A DNA stretch of 64,000 bases from Ditylenchus dipsaci (GCA_004194705.1 SADC01001026.1:1-64000); one strand, 5' to 3'. Counted from the first letter of the stretch, positions 1 to 12,173 are shown. The notes: generated from the sequence alone by a model not told the origin. Made by a program: numbers and translations.

Positions 1-1251
1 ATCGAAACCATCACCTTATTGACTTTTTTGATTCATGTGACCAAGCAGAGGGTGGGATATGCTTAAGCGCGCCACAAACTATGACCAGCTGAGTTGCTCA
101 TTCAGTCCCAGTGACGAATGTTGCCCAAAGCACGAAGAGAAGCATTGAGAAACTTGATTGAAGTCGATGCAGGAACGGAACAATGTGGGACCCACCTAAA
201 TTAGCGATTTCAGGTCATAACCACTGTTCCCAGAAACATAATTACCCCTGAGTCAATAACAAGTTCAATGTTTTTGCACCATCATCTGTCAAGTAGGAGA
301 GAGCCCAGATAGAATCCACCACAATGTTCGCGTCCTGATGATGAAATGAGATACGAAATAGCTGAAGCAGAGTTTGAATGAACGGACTCAGAAATCGAAG
401 GGTTTCTGCTGCGGCAAATATTGACTAGCACCCAAGACATTGCGCAAAAAATTCCACTGGAGTTGAAGGAGAGACGTAATTAAGAGCGATGGCAAGACAC
501 CCAGATTTAGGCAATAGTCACGAAAGGTGAGGACCATTCCTGAAAACGAGAGTTTAGACGAGAGACTGCTCTGACATCAAACGAAAAATACCGATAATAT
601 TTCCCAGAGCCCAAACAGCCTGCTCACTCACTTCATGCGAAGGCGACTTCAGTAGCTCAATAAACAGAGGGACGGCTCCAGCACCAACCACAGCAAGAGT
701 TTGTTCGCTGGTCCCGCTAGCCATGCTAAAAACATTGACTGAATGAGAACCAATAAGGCTGAAGAACAAACTTGGTGAGAGCCCAAGCAGCTTCCAATGC
801 AACTTCGGACTAAATACGCAAATTGATTGAAGAAGAGAAATAAAAGCACTTATAACTTACTCAGAAGACTCGAGACAACGGACCAAAATCGGAAGCATCC
901 CAGCAGCGATAAGACCATCCATAGGCGGACTTCGACCACTAGACAGGAGCTTGCGAACATCAACGACTGCTTTGAACTGAACCTCCGGGTCACTACTCTG
1001 AGCACGAAGCACAAGATCGCTCGGAGAATTATTTTCACCCACAACATGCGATTCCTGCAACAAGTCCCTGAAAAAAATACACTGGTAAGGACATGAGACG
1101 AAACATCGAACACCTACTCATCCAGCATAATGTTTCTCTTTTTGGCCATCACATCATCTCGTTTTTCCTTTCGAAGCATTACGACTTGATCCACGCGGTT
1201 CTTGCGAAGCGTTTCGGCGTCTTTGCCAGCATTTTTGTATTGACGTTGCAT
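1..1251 (-). CDS. Importin-alpha (karyopherin-alpha), 5' part, frame-broken
   Basis: Nuclear import adaptor that binds NLS cargo through armadillo repeats and importin-beta through an N-terminal IBB domain. Exons read on the minus strand: 1118-1251, 861-1067, 772-809, 592-725, and from 539 to the window edge; introns are 52, 51, 46 and 52 nt, all GT-AG. Exon 1 is a basic IBB segment ([16 protein letters not shown], then KKRN). Later exons give the ARM signatures [39 protein letters not shown] and [16 protein letters not shown]. The ATG at 1251 follows a TTTTTTCAG acceptor by six bases, which suggests spliced-leader trans-splicing. Exons 1-2 and 4 are intact. Exon 3 lacks one base (near 797) and exon 5 shifts frame several times, although the residues between shifts match the family well. 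It is either a young unprocessed pseudogene or a good gene with indel errors. The 3' half lies outside the window. Confidence 0.85.
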
Positions 1252-1392
1252 AGCTCACTGAAAAAACGGATTTGGGCATTGAGAAAAACTATCACGGAGC
1301 TCATATTGATTTAGGGTAGGTTTATGCGTGATAGCTGTTTCAGGAGTGCCCTATTTTGGACGAAATGAGCGATTTAAAATGATTTTTTTTAA

Positions 1393-1627
1393 AGGGGCAT
1401 GCCCGTGCGTTTCAAAAAGTTAAGGCGGGGGGGACCAGCAATTTTTTTTGAATCGTTCTATTTTTCACTCGTTTTGCGTCGAACCTAATATTAATGACCC
1501 TATACTACTATTAAAAACTGGGCAGAAAACTTAAAAAATCTGAATGCGTATGCATGTGAAACTTGATCGTGGAAGAAAAAAGTGCTGGTCCCCGCCTTTT
1601 CTCCGTGTCGGGCACGGGCATGCCTCT
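1393..1627. mobile_element. TTAA-flanked MITE (AGGGGCAT family), copy 1
   Basis: A 235-bp element with inverted ends AGGGGCATGCCCGTG / CACGGGCATGCCTCT, flanked on both sides by TTAA (1389-1392 and 1628-1631). The interior (AAGGCGGGG, GGGCAGAAAACTTAAAA) is shared with copies near 6500, 6700, 33850, 38900, 44190, 48990 and 55180. TTAA duplication is typical of piggyBac-superfamily insertion; no transposase is present. Confidence 0.75.
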
Positions 1628-2462
1628 TTAAAATTGTCAAAAACTGGACCTCCTCTTTTTTCGGTACTTCTGACCATAAACGATATCGGAACGGGGACTA
1701 AAGAGTCGCACATTACCATAAACCACTGATCACCAAAGTTGCTTTGTACCGCCTCAAACCAACTTAATATCCCAGACCACCACAGATCCAGAATTTTTTT
1801 TCTATAATTACCTTTAATTTTTTCAGACTGCAAAAACTAGCTGGTAATCATTATCAATGGGTGGTGCCGACGATTCCAATGAGTTTAAGAATTTTTTAAT
1901 GGTGGATAATATGCTACGTCAAACAGGGTATGTGAATTTTTTTTCGTGCAAGCTCAAATGTGCCACTTAGAATTTAATTATATTACTTCCAAAGTCGCCA
2001 ACCCAGATGAACAGGCCAATTAAAAATTAATTATTACTTTTAACCCATGCTTTTTAGAATTGTATCACTTTTTTGGCAACCTAGGGTATGGCTAGCGATA
2101 AACTCATTTTAAAGTTCCGTTTTAGATTTTAGCTGGGGTTGATGGACACAAGGTTGTGGACACATCTGCGATCGATTTTATCTATAGAATGATAGTATGA
2201 TCGGAGTGGCACATTAATGAGCTGTAAATCTGGTACTCTACTTTTTTCTGAGGGGCGTCTTAAAATTTTCGACAATTGCAAACGGCCATAACTTTTTATA
2301 GAAGTTCGATTTCGACGATGGATTTTTGTCGATTATGCTTTTAGTTTAGTATATTTAGTGTCACCAACACTGTTTTAGCTCGTTCCCGCAATAGTTTGAG
2401 CTTAGGTCCGTGGATAACCCATGGATAAGCAGGGCGTTAAATCACTAAGTACCAATTAAAAA
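1628..2462. other. AT-rich spacer, no gene seen
   Basis: No coding exon or recognisable element in either strand; stop-rich and AT-rich throughout. Confidence 0.5.
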
Positions 2463-2464
2463 TA

Positions 2465-2698
2465 CCGTATTACCTCTAATAACTCCCCCCTCAACTTTGA
2501 GAACCTATATCTCAGCCCAGAGTAAAATTTTTGCAAAGCTGTTTAATGCGTTTTCTTAACTCCCACGAGCTCTACCGATTTCGCTTTTTCGATTTTAAAT
2601 TTAAATCACCCAAAAATCTCGAGATCGACCTCTAATTTTTCCGATTTTTGGGCATCCAAAAAATAACCTCTCCCGGGGAGCTATTAGAGGAAATATGG
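2465..2698. mobile_element. TA-flanked MITE (CCGTATTTCCTC family), copy 1
   Basis: Ends CCGTATTACCTCTAATA / TATTAGAGGAAATATGG flanked by TA. The interior shares 'CTATATCTCAG', 'CTTAACTCCCACGAGCTCTA' and 'TCTCGAGATCGA' with copies at 7837, 32548, 37118, 47820 and 52430. The copy at 37118 has an empty site elsewhere in the window that proves TA duplication, so this is a Tc1/mariner-type MITE. Confidence 0.75.
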
Positions 2699-2845
2699 TA
2701 GTGTTTTTTTAAAAAGTAAGTTTCAAACAAATTCATAATCGGAATCGTTCAACTTGGATTTACATATAGTTATGGCTGTGTGAAATCGTCGGAAATTCTT
2801 GAGACATTGGTGTACATCTGACATTATCAAGATATTTTGGCTAAA

Positions 2846-3013
2846 TTAAACCTGACCCCCACACCTCAGTTAAACCTGACCCCCACACAGTAAATCAGCT
2901 TGGGGACTAAGGCAAAAATTAAAATTTAAAAAAATTTTAAATTTTGCCTTGGTCCCCCAAGCTGATTTACTGTGTGGGGGTCAGGTTTAACTTAGGTGTG
3001 GGGTCAGGTTTAA
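2846..3013. repeat. Perfect-arm hairpin ending in TAAACCTGACCCC
   Basis: About 80-bp arms pair around an AT-rich centre near 2932. The outer ends read TTAAACCTGACCCC / GGGGTCAGGTTTAA, with a second internal copy of the same word. Arms contain GACCAAGGCAA-like text that recurs in other foldback elements of the window. No coding content. Confidence 0.7.
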
Positions 3014-3126
3014 CTGCTCCGATATTTTTAGCACAGGGAGCGAGAGGGTGTCTACCAATTATGTCGACAGATTTTTGTTAATTGCATTATTGCTTCTCTT
3101 CTGGTAAGAGACCGTCTTCGGCTAAA

Positions 3127-3416
3127 TACCGTATACCCCCAGCACTCAAAACTGGTATACCCCAACACTTTTCGGAAATAAAAGTTTTCGTCGAAATGTT
3201 GTTTCGAATCAGATCATTTGTGCAGATATTACTGCAGAATATTGCTGTTTTGGGGAAAAATAATTTTCGTTCCTTGTACAACTTACAGTGTGAATTTTCC
3301 ATGTAAATTTTATTGCACAAAGGTGCTTAGGGTATACCAGTTTTGAGTGCTGGGGTGTAACAGTTTTGAGTGCTGGGGGTATACCAGTTTTGAGTGCTGA
3401 AGGTATACCAGTTTTG
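3127..3416. repeat. Foldback element, word GGTATACCAGTTTTGAGTGC
   Basis: The right arm carries four tandem copies of a roughly 22-bp word (GGTATACCAGTTTTGAGTGC plus TG) between 3337 and 3416; the left arm carries two inverted copies at 3130-3168. The 170-bp interior is AT-rich and noncoding. Confidence 0.7.
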
Positions 3417-3419
3417 TAC

Positions 3420-4480
3420 CGAGTCTTTGATAATCTCCGCATCTGCATTCAAGGCATTTTAGCTACGTGCTAGTCCTACAGCTCTTGCTATATGGCTGGT
3501 ACCGAGAAATTCCTCCTTTCAATAATCCTGTTTTCGTCTCTCAAGAAAGCTCATCCAGAGAAGTGTCTCAGTCTACGAAATCAGTAATTCTTCTTGTCTG
3601 AAAAAATCCTGTTATGCTAATTGTCGGTATTCAATGTGAAGAACAAGAACATGTAATAAATCTAATTGTCTTCTGTGTGTGCTACTTCACTTGGTGATTA
3701 CCTCACTAAAACTCTGATATGCTATTAAACGTGATAATTAGGGTTAGTCATGGTAGTGGAGTTCACCGCATAGTAGTCCAGTGAACAAGGGTTATGGTAG
3801 TATGACTCCTAAAATCGCTTTGTATGTAAAAATTCACATTCTTGAGCCTATCCTGAAGTCTTATTTTTCGAAGAGAGGTATGATTTCTGATGTCGGAAAT
3901 CGGCAGCCAGATCCTAACTTTTTATTTATTTTTGTTTAACTATTATAAAGTTTTTTAGAAAGGACCTTGAGAGTCGACAAAGTCACTTCACAAAACGAAA
4001 AAATTTGGATAGGTAACTGCGACGTGCGACTTTCATATCTCCATTGTAAGCATACAGCGGACACCGACCTATCCTACTTTCATGGTTTTGACTGAGAGAA
4101 CAAAATAAGATAAAGGTTAAATGTCTCATTTGGTAGGTTATCGTCTATACCCGGGCATTTGGATGTGATACATTCATTCAGCTGGTTTTCTCCACATAGC
4201 CGGCGGCTTTATTGAAAATGCCATGTAATACTGCCATATACTACGTCAGTGAGATGTTCCAAATCATAACTTTTTTAAAACACTATTACTTTGCGGGTAG
4301 GGATAAAGAAATAGAGCCGAACAACCAAGTTATTGTCTTTTGAAAATTTTCATTATTTTTTATGGAGCTTTGAACAGCAACCAGACATGATTTTGTAGCA
4401 ACAAACATATAACGTGCTTCGAAAAATATTTTTTTTTGTGAATTATCGATAATATATGTCCGACAGAAAAAAGCAATACG
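3420..4480. other. Spacer, no gene seen
   Basis: No exon, RNA gene or clear repeat found; AT-rich with many stops. Confidence 0.45.
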
Positions 4481-4509
4481 AGGCAGAAACGTGACTCACT
4501 ATTCTGCCT

Positions 4510-4835
4510 GGAGCAAAAAATTGACTCCCGTTTCTGCCTCGTTTTGCGACGCAACCAACTCGCCAACGCCATAACTCGCCAACGCAAAAAACTTGCCAAT
4601 CCAAAAACTCGCCAACGTCAGATCTCGCCAATGGCAAAACTCGCCAATAGCATATCTCGCCAACGCAGGAACTCGCCAACAAAAAAGGCCCCCTATAGCC
4701 GGTTCCAAGGAGGCAGTTAAATTGAATTTTCGTTGGCTAGATTTTCTGTTGGAGAGTTTTCGCGTTGGCGAGTTCTGACATTAGCGAGAGTCTTTTGCGT
4801 TGTTGAGTTTTTTGTTGGCGAGTTGGTTGAGTACC
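4510..4835. repeat. Foldback element, word CTCGCCAACG
   Basis: The left arm (4550-4680) has about nine variants of ACTCGCCAACG; the right arm (4730-4830) carries the complement GTTGGCGAGTT. The centre is about 40 bp. Open frames here simply translate the repeated word (LASxxxGE) and are not genes. Confidence 0.7.
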
Positions 4836-4849
4836 CTCGTTTTGTGTGA

Positions 4850-6395
4850 GAGATATCAAAACAGGTCAGAAAGGTGCGTACTTTTTTCGCCCGAGCACAA
4901 CCCTAAAACATCCTGCAAAAAAATATAATAACTTCAGCACATAAATAAATGATTGTAAGCTCCTTGTATGCTCCCAACCATTGTGTGTCGACCCTGTTTT
5001 TAAGCAAAACAAAAGGTAGTTTAGCTGCAGCCATTGAAACAATAAACAAACAAAAAATTATTTATTCACAAGAGTGAATCTTCCGCAAGTAAAGACAGCC
5101 TTAGAGGCATAATCACCAACACCTGCATTGCCTCTTTCTCTGGTTTCATCAAGCCCATGTTTATTTACACACTTTGTGTACAGTTTCTTTTTGGCCTGAG
5201 ATGTAATGGCGGTGTATGATGATTAACCACCCAAATATGCACTCACCGCTGTTCTAGCCAAGAAGTGACTCAAATAAAAAACTTTTTTGGTCAGGGTGTG
5301 TGTCTTTGACTTGTTTTCTAAAATTATCTGTATGTGTGTGTCAGATCCAGTAAATAAGCGTCTTGAACTCAGCTTTTGGTTTTTTATATCATGGAAGTAG
5401 TATCGATTTTTTATACATTTTTATCAGAATTAAAAAGCTTTCAAAGCGCTGCTAAATTTTTGCTGTCACCTAAATTTGAGGCTTGTTGCTAGACCAAAAA
5501 TATATTTGAGGTGTAGAATTTTAGATCTACAAACATAAAATTTTTTGGTTTTTGGATCAAAATCTGCATTCGAAAATTCAAATAATTGAACCTTTTTTGT
5601 CCTGGTGTTCGGTGTTTCTGTGACTAATTTTTATCGTCAGATTTACTCCACTCTTTTTTATGAAGTACAGACTAATCCATTATGATTTAGAAAACAGTGA
5701 GAAAAATTAGTTTTTCACGGAATTTTTTTTTTCATGTAAATCTGTTATTTTCTAACTTCTGCTAATTATTTTGAGCCAGTTGATACCTTATTAGAAACTG
5801 GAAAAGCAGGGCTATATGTGGTCTGAAAATTAAATATCGATAAGAAAAACACTGATAATAAAAAAATCGAAAAATATGCCCGGAAAATTCAAATATTTGT
5901 CGGTAAAAGGCTTGATTTAGCTGGGACATTAAACTTTTTTGGCTGTATTTTGTGTAGATATTTGTCTTTCTAGCAACTATCTCTATTCAAGCTAGACACT
6001 ATATCTTCAACAGCAAAATGAAGTAGGAGGGTAGAGAAGTCGTGCATTATTATGTCCACATACATTAGGGCCATATTGTTTACCTTCCTCTCCTTGCAGA
6101 TCTGCTGGGCCTGGATTGATGGAATATTACTGCCTTCTCCCTTGCTCTAGAGGAAATAGCAATATGTGGGTGATTGAGGTGCTGCTCTAAGTGTTTGTTC
6201 CTTACATTCTATCTCTCGCTCTGAGCTTATGTTTTCGCGCTTTTTCCTATCAAAAGAATGTTTTTTTGATTGTTTAGAATGTGTTTTGTAAGGGAAGCGG
6301 GTTTATTTTTGCGTTTGTTTGTAAAAAAGTTTGTATATGTGTTGAATTCAAATAATGTAATTGCGTTTATAAAAAAAACAACAAATACAGCGCGG
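4850..6395. other. AT-rich spacer, no gene seen
   Basis: 1.5 kb without a supportable exon, RNA gene or structured repeat. Confidence 0.45.
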
Positions 6396-6790
6396 TATAC
6401 ATGCAATTAAGACTGGGACCAACAATTTATTTCTCTCATGACCGTTTTCTATATGCGTTATACCTGATCCGACGAATGTTTTCTGTCTACTTTTTAAAAC
6501 TAGAATAGGGTCATAAATATCAGATTTGTCATGAAACGAGTGTAAACAAGGACGATATTTGAAAGACTACTGTTCGCCGCCTTAATCGGCGGTGTAACGC
6601 GCTGGTATGCCCCTTTAAAGGGCGTACCAGCGTGTTTCAAAGATTTAAGGTGGGGATCTGCAAATATTTTTGAATCATCCTACTTCTTGCTTTCCTACTT
6701 CGCGTCAAATCTGATATTGATGACCTTATACTACTTTTATAAACTAGACAGGAAATTTAAAACATCTAAATGAGAACGCGTGTAAAAAAA
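6396..6790. mobile_element. Two head-to-head TTAA MITE copies sharing one TTAA
   Basis: A 5'-truncated copy ends at 6614 (GTATGCCCCT) and a second begins at 6619 (AGGGCGTACC), separated only by the shared TTAA 6615-6618. Interiors match the family (ATGACCGTTTTCTAT, CCTGATCCGACGAA). Joined ends make a palindrome around TTTAAA. Confidence 0.65.
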
Positions 6791-7490
6791 TTGCGGAAAA
6801 AAAATAAACCAAGAAGAAAAATTTGGTCGCGACTCCTTATTTAATTCCCGTTCACAATAGGAATATACTTACACCCAAACTCTCTGTGTGAACCCTCAAG
6901 TCACTTACTCGTTTTCCGTATTTTTCAGTGAATGCAAATGAATCCCAAATGAGCTATCACTAATAGATGGACTGCCTGAATGAAAGGATCCATTAATAAA
7001 TTGGTTGAAAATTCACTATGTAAATTTCTTATTTGTGTGTTCATTATTTTACTTGTGTAGGACTTCGAATGTCAATTTAGTTAAAAACTCAAATGTTGAT
7101 ATATATCTGGGATTCCCAGATCCCAATTTGGTAGGTGAGAACCACTAAAATCTTTGAAAATAGTGACGCTACTACTCTATGAGGATCCTCGTTTAAAAAA
7201 AATGCTTGGTCCTCCTCTTGTTTTTTTCACCATTTTTTAATTTTTTTTTTCGAAAAATGGAGTGATGGACATAAGAAAGCGAGCAAAAATGCACAAAATA
7301 AACACAAATTGAAAATATTTAAAAATGTTGAAACGAAAGAATTGAAAAAGGGCGAAAAAACCACATGTGGGACCAAGCATTTTTTTTCCGGGACTCCTAT
7401 ATAGTTATAGGCGTACGCAGAATCGCAAAAATTTCCTGATAGATTGGCTAAAATTGCTAAAAGGGCTGAAAAAATCCTGCCGGGAAAGGT
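6790..7490. other. Spacer, no gene seen
   Basis: AT-rich, no convincing exon; contains the phrase TGGGACCAAGCA near 7367 that resembles the edge of other foldback repeats. Confidence 0.4.
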
Positions 7491-7493
7491 TCA

Positions 7494-7762
7494 AGGACCT
7501 TATGTACTTTGGGGGGGGGGGGGGGGGTTGGTCCACCGATTTTTTCACCTCGGTTTTTTCTTCAATTTTTACATGTTGATTCTAATAATCATAATAATTA
7601 TGTTAACCGTCTCTTAGTGACCATAGAAAATATGTTGATTAAAGTGATCATGGTCAATTAAATCACCATAATTAACTTGATCACTATATAAAACGTAAAA
7701 ATTTTGGTGAAAAAATCGGTGCCCCCCCCCCCCCCCCCCAAAGTACATAAGGTCCGGGTTCA
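7494..7762. repeat. Palindrome with G and C homopolymer tracts
   Basis: Arms read AAGGACCTTATGTACTTT then a long G run (about 7508-7527), mirrored by a long C run (about 7723-7739) and AAAGTACATAAGGTCC. GATTTTTTCACC / GGTGAAAAAATC continue the pairing inward. The centre holds a smaller ATCATGGT/ACCATGAT-type pairing. No coding content. Confidence 0.7.
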
Positions 7763-7836
7763 TCCTTATTAAAAAATCCTGACGGGTGGGGGGCCATAGC
7801 CCGGCTAGCCCCACCCCAGGTACGCTAATGCATATA

Positions 7837-8089
7837 CCGCATTTTTTCCTCTAATAAGCGCGCATGCTCTAATAAGCGCGCACCCCCTACTTTGAAGGCC
7901 TATATCTCAGCTCAAATAAATTTTTCTCCAAATCTGTTGAATGCATTTACTTAACTCCCACGAGCTCTACCCATTCCACTTTTTAGATTTTGGTTGAGAC
8001 CCGAAATTTTCGAGATTGACCCAAAATTTTTGAGATTTTCGGGGGTTTGAAAAATAAGCGCGCATGCGCGCTTATTAGAGGAAATACGG
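7837..8089. mobile_element. TA-flanked MITE (CCGTATTTCCTC family), copy 2
   Basis: Ends CCGCATTTTTTCCTCTAATA / TATTAGAGGAAATACGG flanked by TA; both ends carry repeated AATAAGCGCGC words. Interior matches the copies at 2465 and 37118. Confidence 0.75.
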
Positions 8090-8730
8090 TAGTAGTAGGC
8101 TTAAAATAGTCATACCGTACTTTCTCTATTGACACTTCATGTTTTTCCCTTTCACACCCCTCACTGAAGAGTCTTCACTTATTTTTCAGGACGTGTATCT
8201 CAGCCTAGATTTATTGCATTTGCTCAAATACCACAAACTTACCGTTCATTCTTTTCCAACGGTTTCATATATGACGTCACCTCAAAATGAAAAAAGTGAC
8301 ATAACATTGAGAAACTGTGTGTCTTATTTTAGAGCATATAGTCATTTTAGTAACGACTGGTGAAACCGGAACTCCTTTAACGTATTGGACTGATAGCTAA
8401 ATTAAACCGAGCAAAAACCAATTTAAAACATTTTTTTTGTTCGAACACGATTATAATCGTGTTTATATAACTCCATACGTGTACAAAAATTCCTGTCTAT
8501 TTGCTACAGTCGGGAGTTTTTGGGCGATTCGAGTAATTTGGGCTAGCTCTACAAGAACACACGCATAAATAATATTCATCGAAATTTCACTAGGATGCTG
8601 TAAGAGCCCATCCCCTATCATTATTTTCTTCTAACAGTATTATACATAAAAGAAAGCTGTTTAAATTCTGACCTAATAAGATTGCGATCAAAACAGCAGT
8701 TTGATATTAGAAAATTTAAGTAAAAGAGCT

Positions 8731-8797
8731 TTGAATATGCCTGGCGCTTAAATTTTGAGTTAACAATCAAAAATTTAGGGCCGGGCATATTCAAAGC
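8731..8797. repeat. Short hairpin CTTTGAATATGCC
   Basis: Arms GCTTTGAATATGCCTGGC / GCCGGGCATATTCAAAGC around AAATTT-bearing loop; sits directly outside the mariner-type element that begins at 8805. Confidence 0.55.
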
Positions 8798-8804
8798 TGT
8801 TTTA

Positions 8805-9752
8805 CCGTATGACCCAAGAATTCGGCACGCTTTGTTTTGCCTGTAACTTTTCATATTTCGGTTATTTTTTTAGCAATCTACTTTTCGTTCGAAAGCTGAG
8901 ATTTTCGGGAAACGGAATGACACCTGACTTGCATAACATTGTTCGTTTAACCACAACGAAAAACACTTAAGAAAATCACCAATTTTTCACAGGAAAGTTC
9001 AACTTTACTGAACATTCGCATATGATCTCTTCACACTTCTTTCGTCAACTTCGATGCATTTTTCTAGTGGTCAGTGATAGCTATAAGACACCAAGGAATT
9101 GTAGGGCCGTGTTTGGATAACAATGTTATGGGTGCTTCGAGAGGGCGGGGTCTCCAAGAATAATTTTTTCACGCAGTTCAAGGCTGGCCAGATTTCGGAG
9201 ACCTGATCTTTATGCAGGATGGACCTCCTCCTCATTACTCCGTCAATCCGCTTTTGTGGCTCAACGGTGATTTTGAAGGACGCAGGATAGCTAGTGGCAT
9301 ACCGAATTTCCCGTGGTCAACATGTTCACCTTACCCAACGCCATGTGATTTCTTTCTGGGGCTTCATCAACTTCAAAATCTACCGCACTTAGCCGAAGAG
9401 TTTGAGTGACCTTCCATCGTAGATTCAACAACATTTGAGAAATTGCCGCAAGAGATGATTAACCGCTTAATAAATGTTTATCGCCGACGACTGGGAAAGT
9501 ACATCGTAGTAGGTGAAAGAAGTGTGGAGCGATCATATGCGAATGTTCAGTAAAGTTGAACTTTCCTGTGAAAAATTGGTGATTTTCTTAAGTGTTTTTC
9601 GTTGTGGTTAAACGAACAATGTTATGCAAGTCAGGTGTCATTCCGTTTCCCGAAAATCTCAGCTTTCGAACGAAAAATAGATTGCTAAAAAAATAACCGA
9701 AATATGAAAAGTTACAGGCAAAACAATGCGTGCCAAAATCTGGGTCATACAG
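8805..9752 (+). mobile_element. Tc1/mariner-type element, internally deleted
   Basis: 948 bp flanked by TA (8803-8804, 9753-9754). Terminal inverted repeats are about 230 bp, starting CCGTATGACCCAAGAATT and ending in the complement of CTGTATGACCCAGATTTT; they continue through GTTACAGGCAAAAC and GAATGTTCAGTAAAGTTG. Only the 3' end of a transposase survives between them, so the copy cannot be autonomous. Confidence 0.8.
9212..9409 (+). pseudogene. Tc1/mariner transposase, C-terminal fragment
   Basis: Translation gives MQDGPPPHYSVNPLLWL, then DFEGRRIASGI and TPCDFFLG, matching the catalytic-region phrase FQQDGAPPHY...WL and the TPxDFFLWG block of IS630/Tc1/mariner transposases. The D of QDG is the expected second catalytic aspartate. 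The first catalytic block and the DNA-binding region are missing, and the frame shifts at the DFFLWG site and after FE, where typical tail text (INRLINVYRRRLGKYI-like) continues in another frame. A dead remnant inside the 8805-9752 element. Confidence 0.75.
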
Positions 9753-9836
9753 TACTCAAATTTTCTAAGCTCAAATTGTTTTACCCCTCCGGCCATTTTC
9801 TAATATCAAACTGCTCTTTTGATCACCTTCTTGGGA

Positions 9837-9892
9837 GCAGGACGTTTCACTACCAGGACGGTTCACTACCGGGCCGTTTCACTACGGGGACA
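9837..9892. repeat. Short tandem repeat CGTTTCACTACC
   Basis: Three to four variants of a 17-18-bp unit containing TTCACTACC between the mariner element and the LTR. Confidence 0.5.
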
Positions 9893-9914
9893 TTTTATAT
9901 TCAAACTTCTACCG

Positions 9915-10096
9915 TTGAGTCCTGATGGAAAGGAAATAGAGAGATTGAACCAACAAGAGAGAGAGAGAAGCACACGACTAGCTTTATTCTTTATTCCACT
10001 AACGACTGATCTGAACACATACGTTCAGATCCTTATATACTGTTTACAGTGATAAATCGTCGTGAGACAATAGACGATTTATACGACAACACAACA
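9915..10096 (-). repeat. 3' long terminal repeat of a Ty3/gypsy element
   Basis: On the minus strand the sequence after the polypurine tract begins TGTTGTGTTGTCG. It holds a TATA-like GTATATAAGG (near 10030), doubled polyadenylation-type signals AATAAAGAATAAAG (near 9985) and a CT-rich stretch. The start with TG is clear; the exact end (near 9915-9925) is not, because no 5' LTR is present for comparison. Confidence 0.6.
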
Positions 10097-10110
10097 CCTC
10101 CCCCTTTAGA
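10097..10110 (-). other. Polypurine tract of the gypsy element
   Basis: TCTAAAGGGGGAGG on the minus strand directly before the LTR start TGTTG; this is the normal site of plus-strand priming in LTR retrotransposons. Confidence 0.65.
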
Positions 10111-10136
10111 TAGAGCGGGGAAGGGCACAGGAGATT

Positions 10137-11459
10137 TTATTGATAGGGCTGTTCTTTCTTGTAGCACTTCTTTCCATCCAGCTGGAGCATTGTTCTTGGC
10201 GCTCTTTTTCTGGAAGATCGGCGCAGCGGAGGAAGAGGAGAAGTTATCACCGGCATTTGAACAGGAGATTGAGCCACTGGCGACAAAGGAGGAGACTCGG
10301 CCACAGACAGCTGATCAGGAGAGGCGGACTGGAGACTGTTCTTCGATTCCATTCCATCGCTGTTCTTGAGGAAGAGCAGCAGCCACTTGACTTTCGAACA
10401 CTTGGCAGATTGAAGCATTCCAATAGAATATCGGCTGGCAATTCATCTTCATCTGGTAAGAAACTTGGGCGTAGGTGATTGACGTGAAATCTCGGATTCT
10501 TCCAGACGGCATTTGCACTGCATAGACCACACCTCGGCAATTGATGATAGTCCCTTGACCCATTGACGGCTGATGACAAGATAGCAGAGAACTGAATCAC
10601 CCACATTGAACTGGCGTTTCTTGGCTCCATTGCGACGATTGAATTTTGCTTCCATTTCGTTCATTTCGGACAGATTGTTCATCTGAAGACGGCAAGAGAG
10701 ATCCAATTAGCCCGCAGTTTTCGGCCTTAGGAAAGCTTCAGCAGGAGACACACCATTCGGAGCTGATGAACAAGGCGTTGTTCGATAGCTGAGCAAGAAG
10801 AGCTCAATTGCTTCAGCAGGTTCCCTCCTTCTTTCAGTTTGAAAAGTGCATTCTTGAAGGTGGCAACGAATCTTCCGCTTGACCATTAGACTGAGGATGA
10901 TAGGCAGGCGAAAAGAGCTGTTCCACACCATTTTGATTTGCAGAACTGGCGGAAGACGTTGCTGCTGAACTGAGTTCCATTGTCGCTGACGGAGAGTTTC
11001 CGGCAGACAGGACCATGACGGACAAAGAGGCTTTTCAGCTTGCTGACCACGGCGTCTGCAGAAGTCGATTGCATTGGGAAGACTTCAGGATATTTGGAAT
11101 AGCTGTCCACCACAATGAGAAAACGATTGACTGTTGATTGGCCCAGCAAAGTCGAGATGGATTCTTTGCCACGGCTTTGTTGATTGAGGCCAGGAATGTA
11201 GCTGATGTTTGGTCGGCAGATTGGCAGCGAGAGCACATGGCGAGCATTTCTTGACCATATCTTCTATCTGGGATTCCATTTGAGGCCAATAGCAGTAGGA
11301 ACGAGCCAATTGTTTCATTCGGCAGATTCCTGGATGACCCTGATGGAGCAGTTGAAGCACTGATTTCTGATTGCTGACTGGAATCACCACTCTTTCTTTG
11401 AACATTAGCACACTGCTGACAATAGAGAGAAAAGAACGCTGATGAGAGAATAGCACCAC
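10137..11459 (-). pseudogene. Ty3/gypsy pol, integrase and C-terminal tail, frame-broken
   Basis: Successive minus-strand frames spell the integrase end of a gypsy-type Pol: an H2C2 zinc-binding part (HQGHPG, YCYWPQM, CSPCAL), then the core (HLDFAGP, VVDSYSKYPE, SDNGTQFSS, AYHPQSNGQAED) with its catalytic acidic residues, then ELFLLSYRTTP, a basic linker, FNVGDSVLC and the tail RRSSRKRAP. The blocks occur in the order expected for Pol but in at least five different frame segments, so the protein cannot be made. Reverse transcriptase, RNase H, protease and Gag are absent: the element stops at about 11459, where a different foldback arm begins. The tail lies directly upstream of the polypurine tract and LTR. 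Confidence 0.85.
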
Positions 11460-11580
11460 TTTCTAATAATCTATTTTTGTGGGAAAATGTCAGAAAATAA
11501 CTTTTTAAGCATATAAAAATTACTTAGGAGTCATTTAAACACTGTTTTTATAAAGTGAAAAAATGCGCGGGTATAAAAGT
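11460..11580. repeat. Solo arm of the 20399-22245 foldback family
   Basis: GGGAAAATGTCAGAAAAT, AAGCATATAAAAATTACTTA and GTCATTTAAACACT match both arms of the element at 20399-22245. It abuts the broken 5' side of the gypsy element. Confidence 0.65.
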
Positions 11581-12173
11581 ACGTCCTCCCTTTAAATTAG
11601 GGAAATTGAATTCGAAGCAGACTTTTTAGACAAGAAGTATCCATAGAAATTATAACAAACAATCTTATGAACATTTAGTGCATAAAATTGAGCATATTTT
11701 TGTCAATGTTATTAAAAAATGAAAAATAATTTGAATTTCATTAAAACAGAACGCCAAGCCCGATTGGTCATTTGACGTGTTTGACACCGTGCCCCCTCAA
11801 ATAACCCCCCACCAAATAACCCGGGTTACTTCAGGGCGGTTATTTGAGGGGGGTTATTTGGGGTATGTTTTCAGGGTATATTTTGTCTGAAGGGAAGTCA
11901 TGTTATTTCGATATTTTGACGTTTTTTTCGTCCCTTATCCACCTGGAAGGTAAATAAGTAGGTATCTACCCTGAAGCCCGGTATCAAATTAATGGATTAC
12001 TCTTTCACTCTCACTCTGACTCTCACTCTCGTGTACTCTCATGTCTCACTTTCGTGTTTCCAACAGGAAAAAATCGCCTTCAGTCTTACTTTACTCTCAC
12101 TTTCAGTGTACCCAATGAGTTTTTTTACCTTCATGTTCAGTGAAAATTTTGCAGGAATTGAAATTTTTAGTCT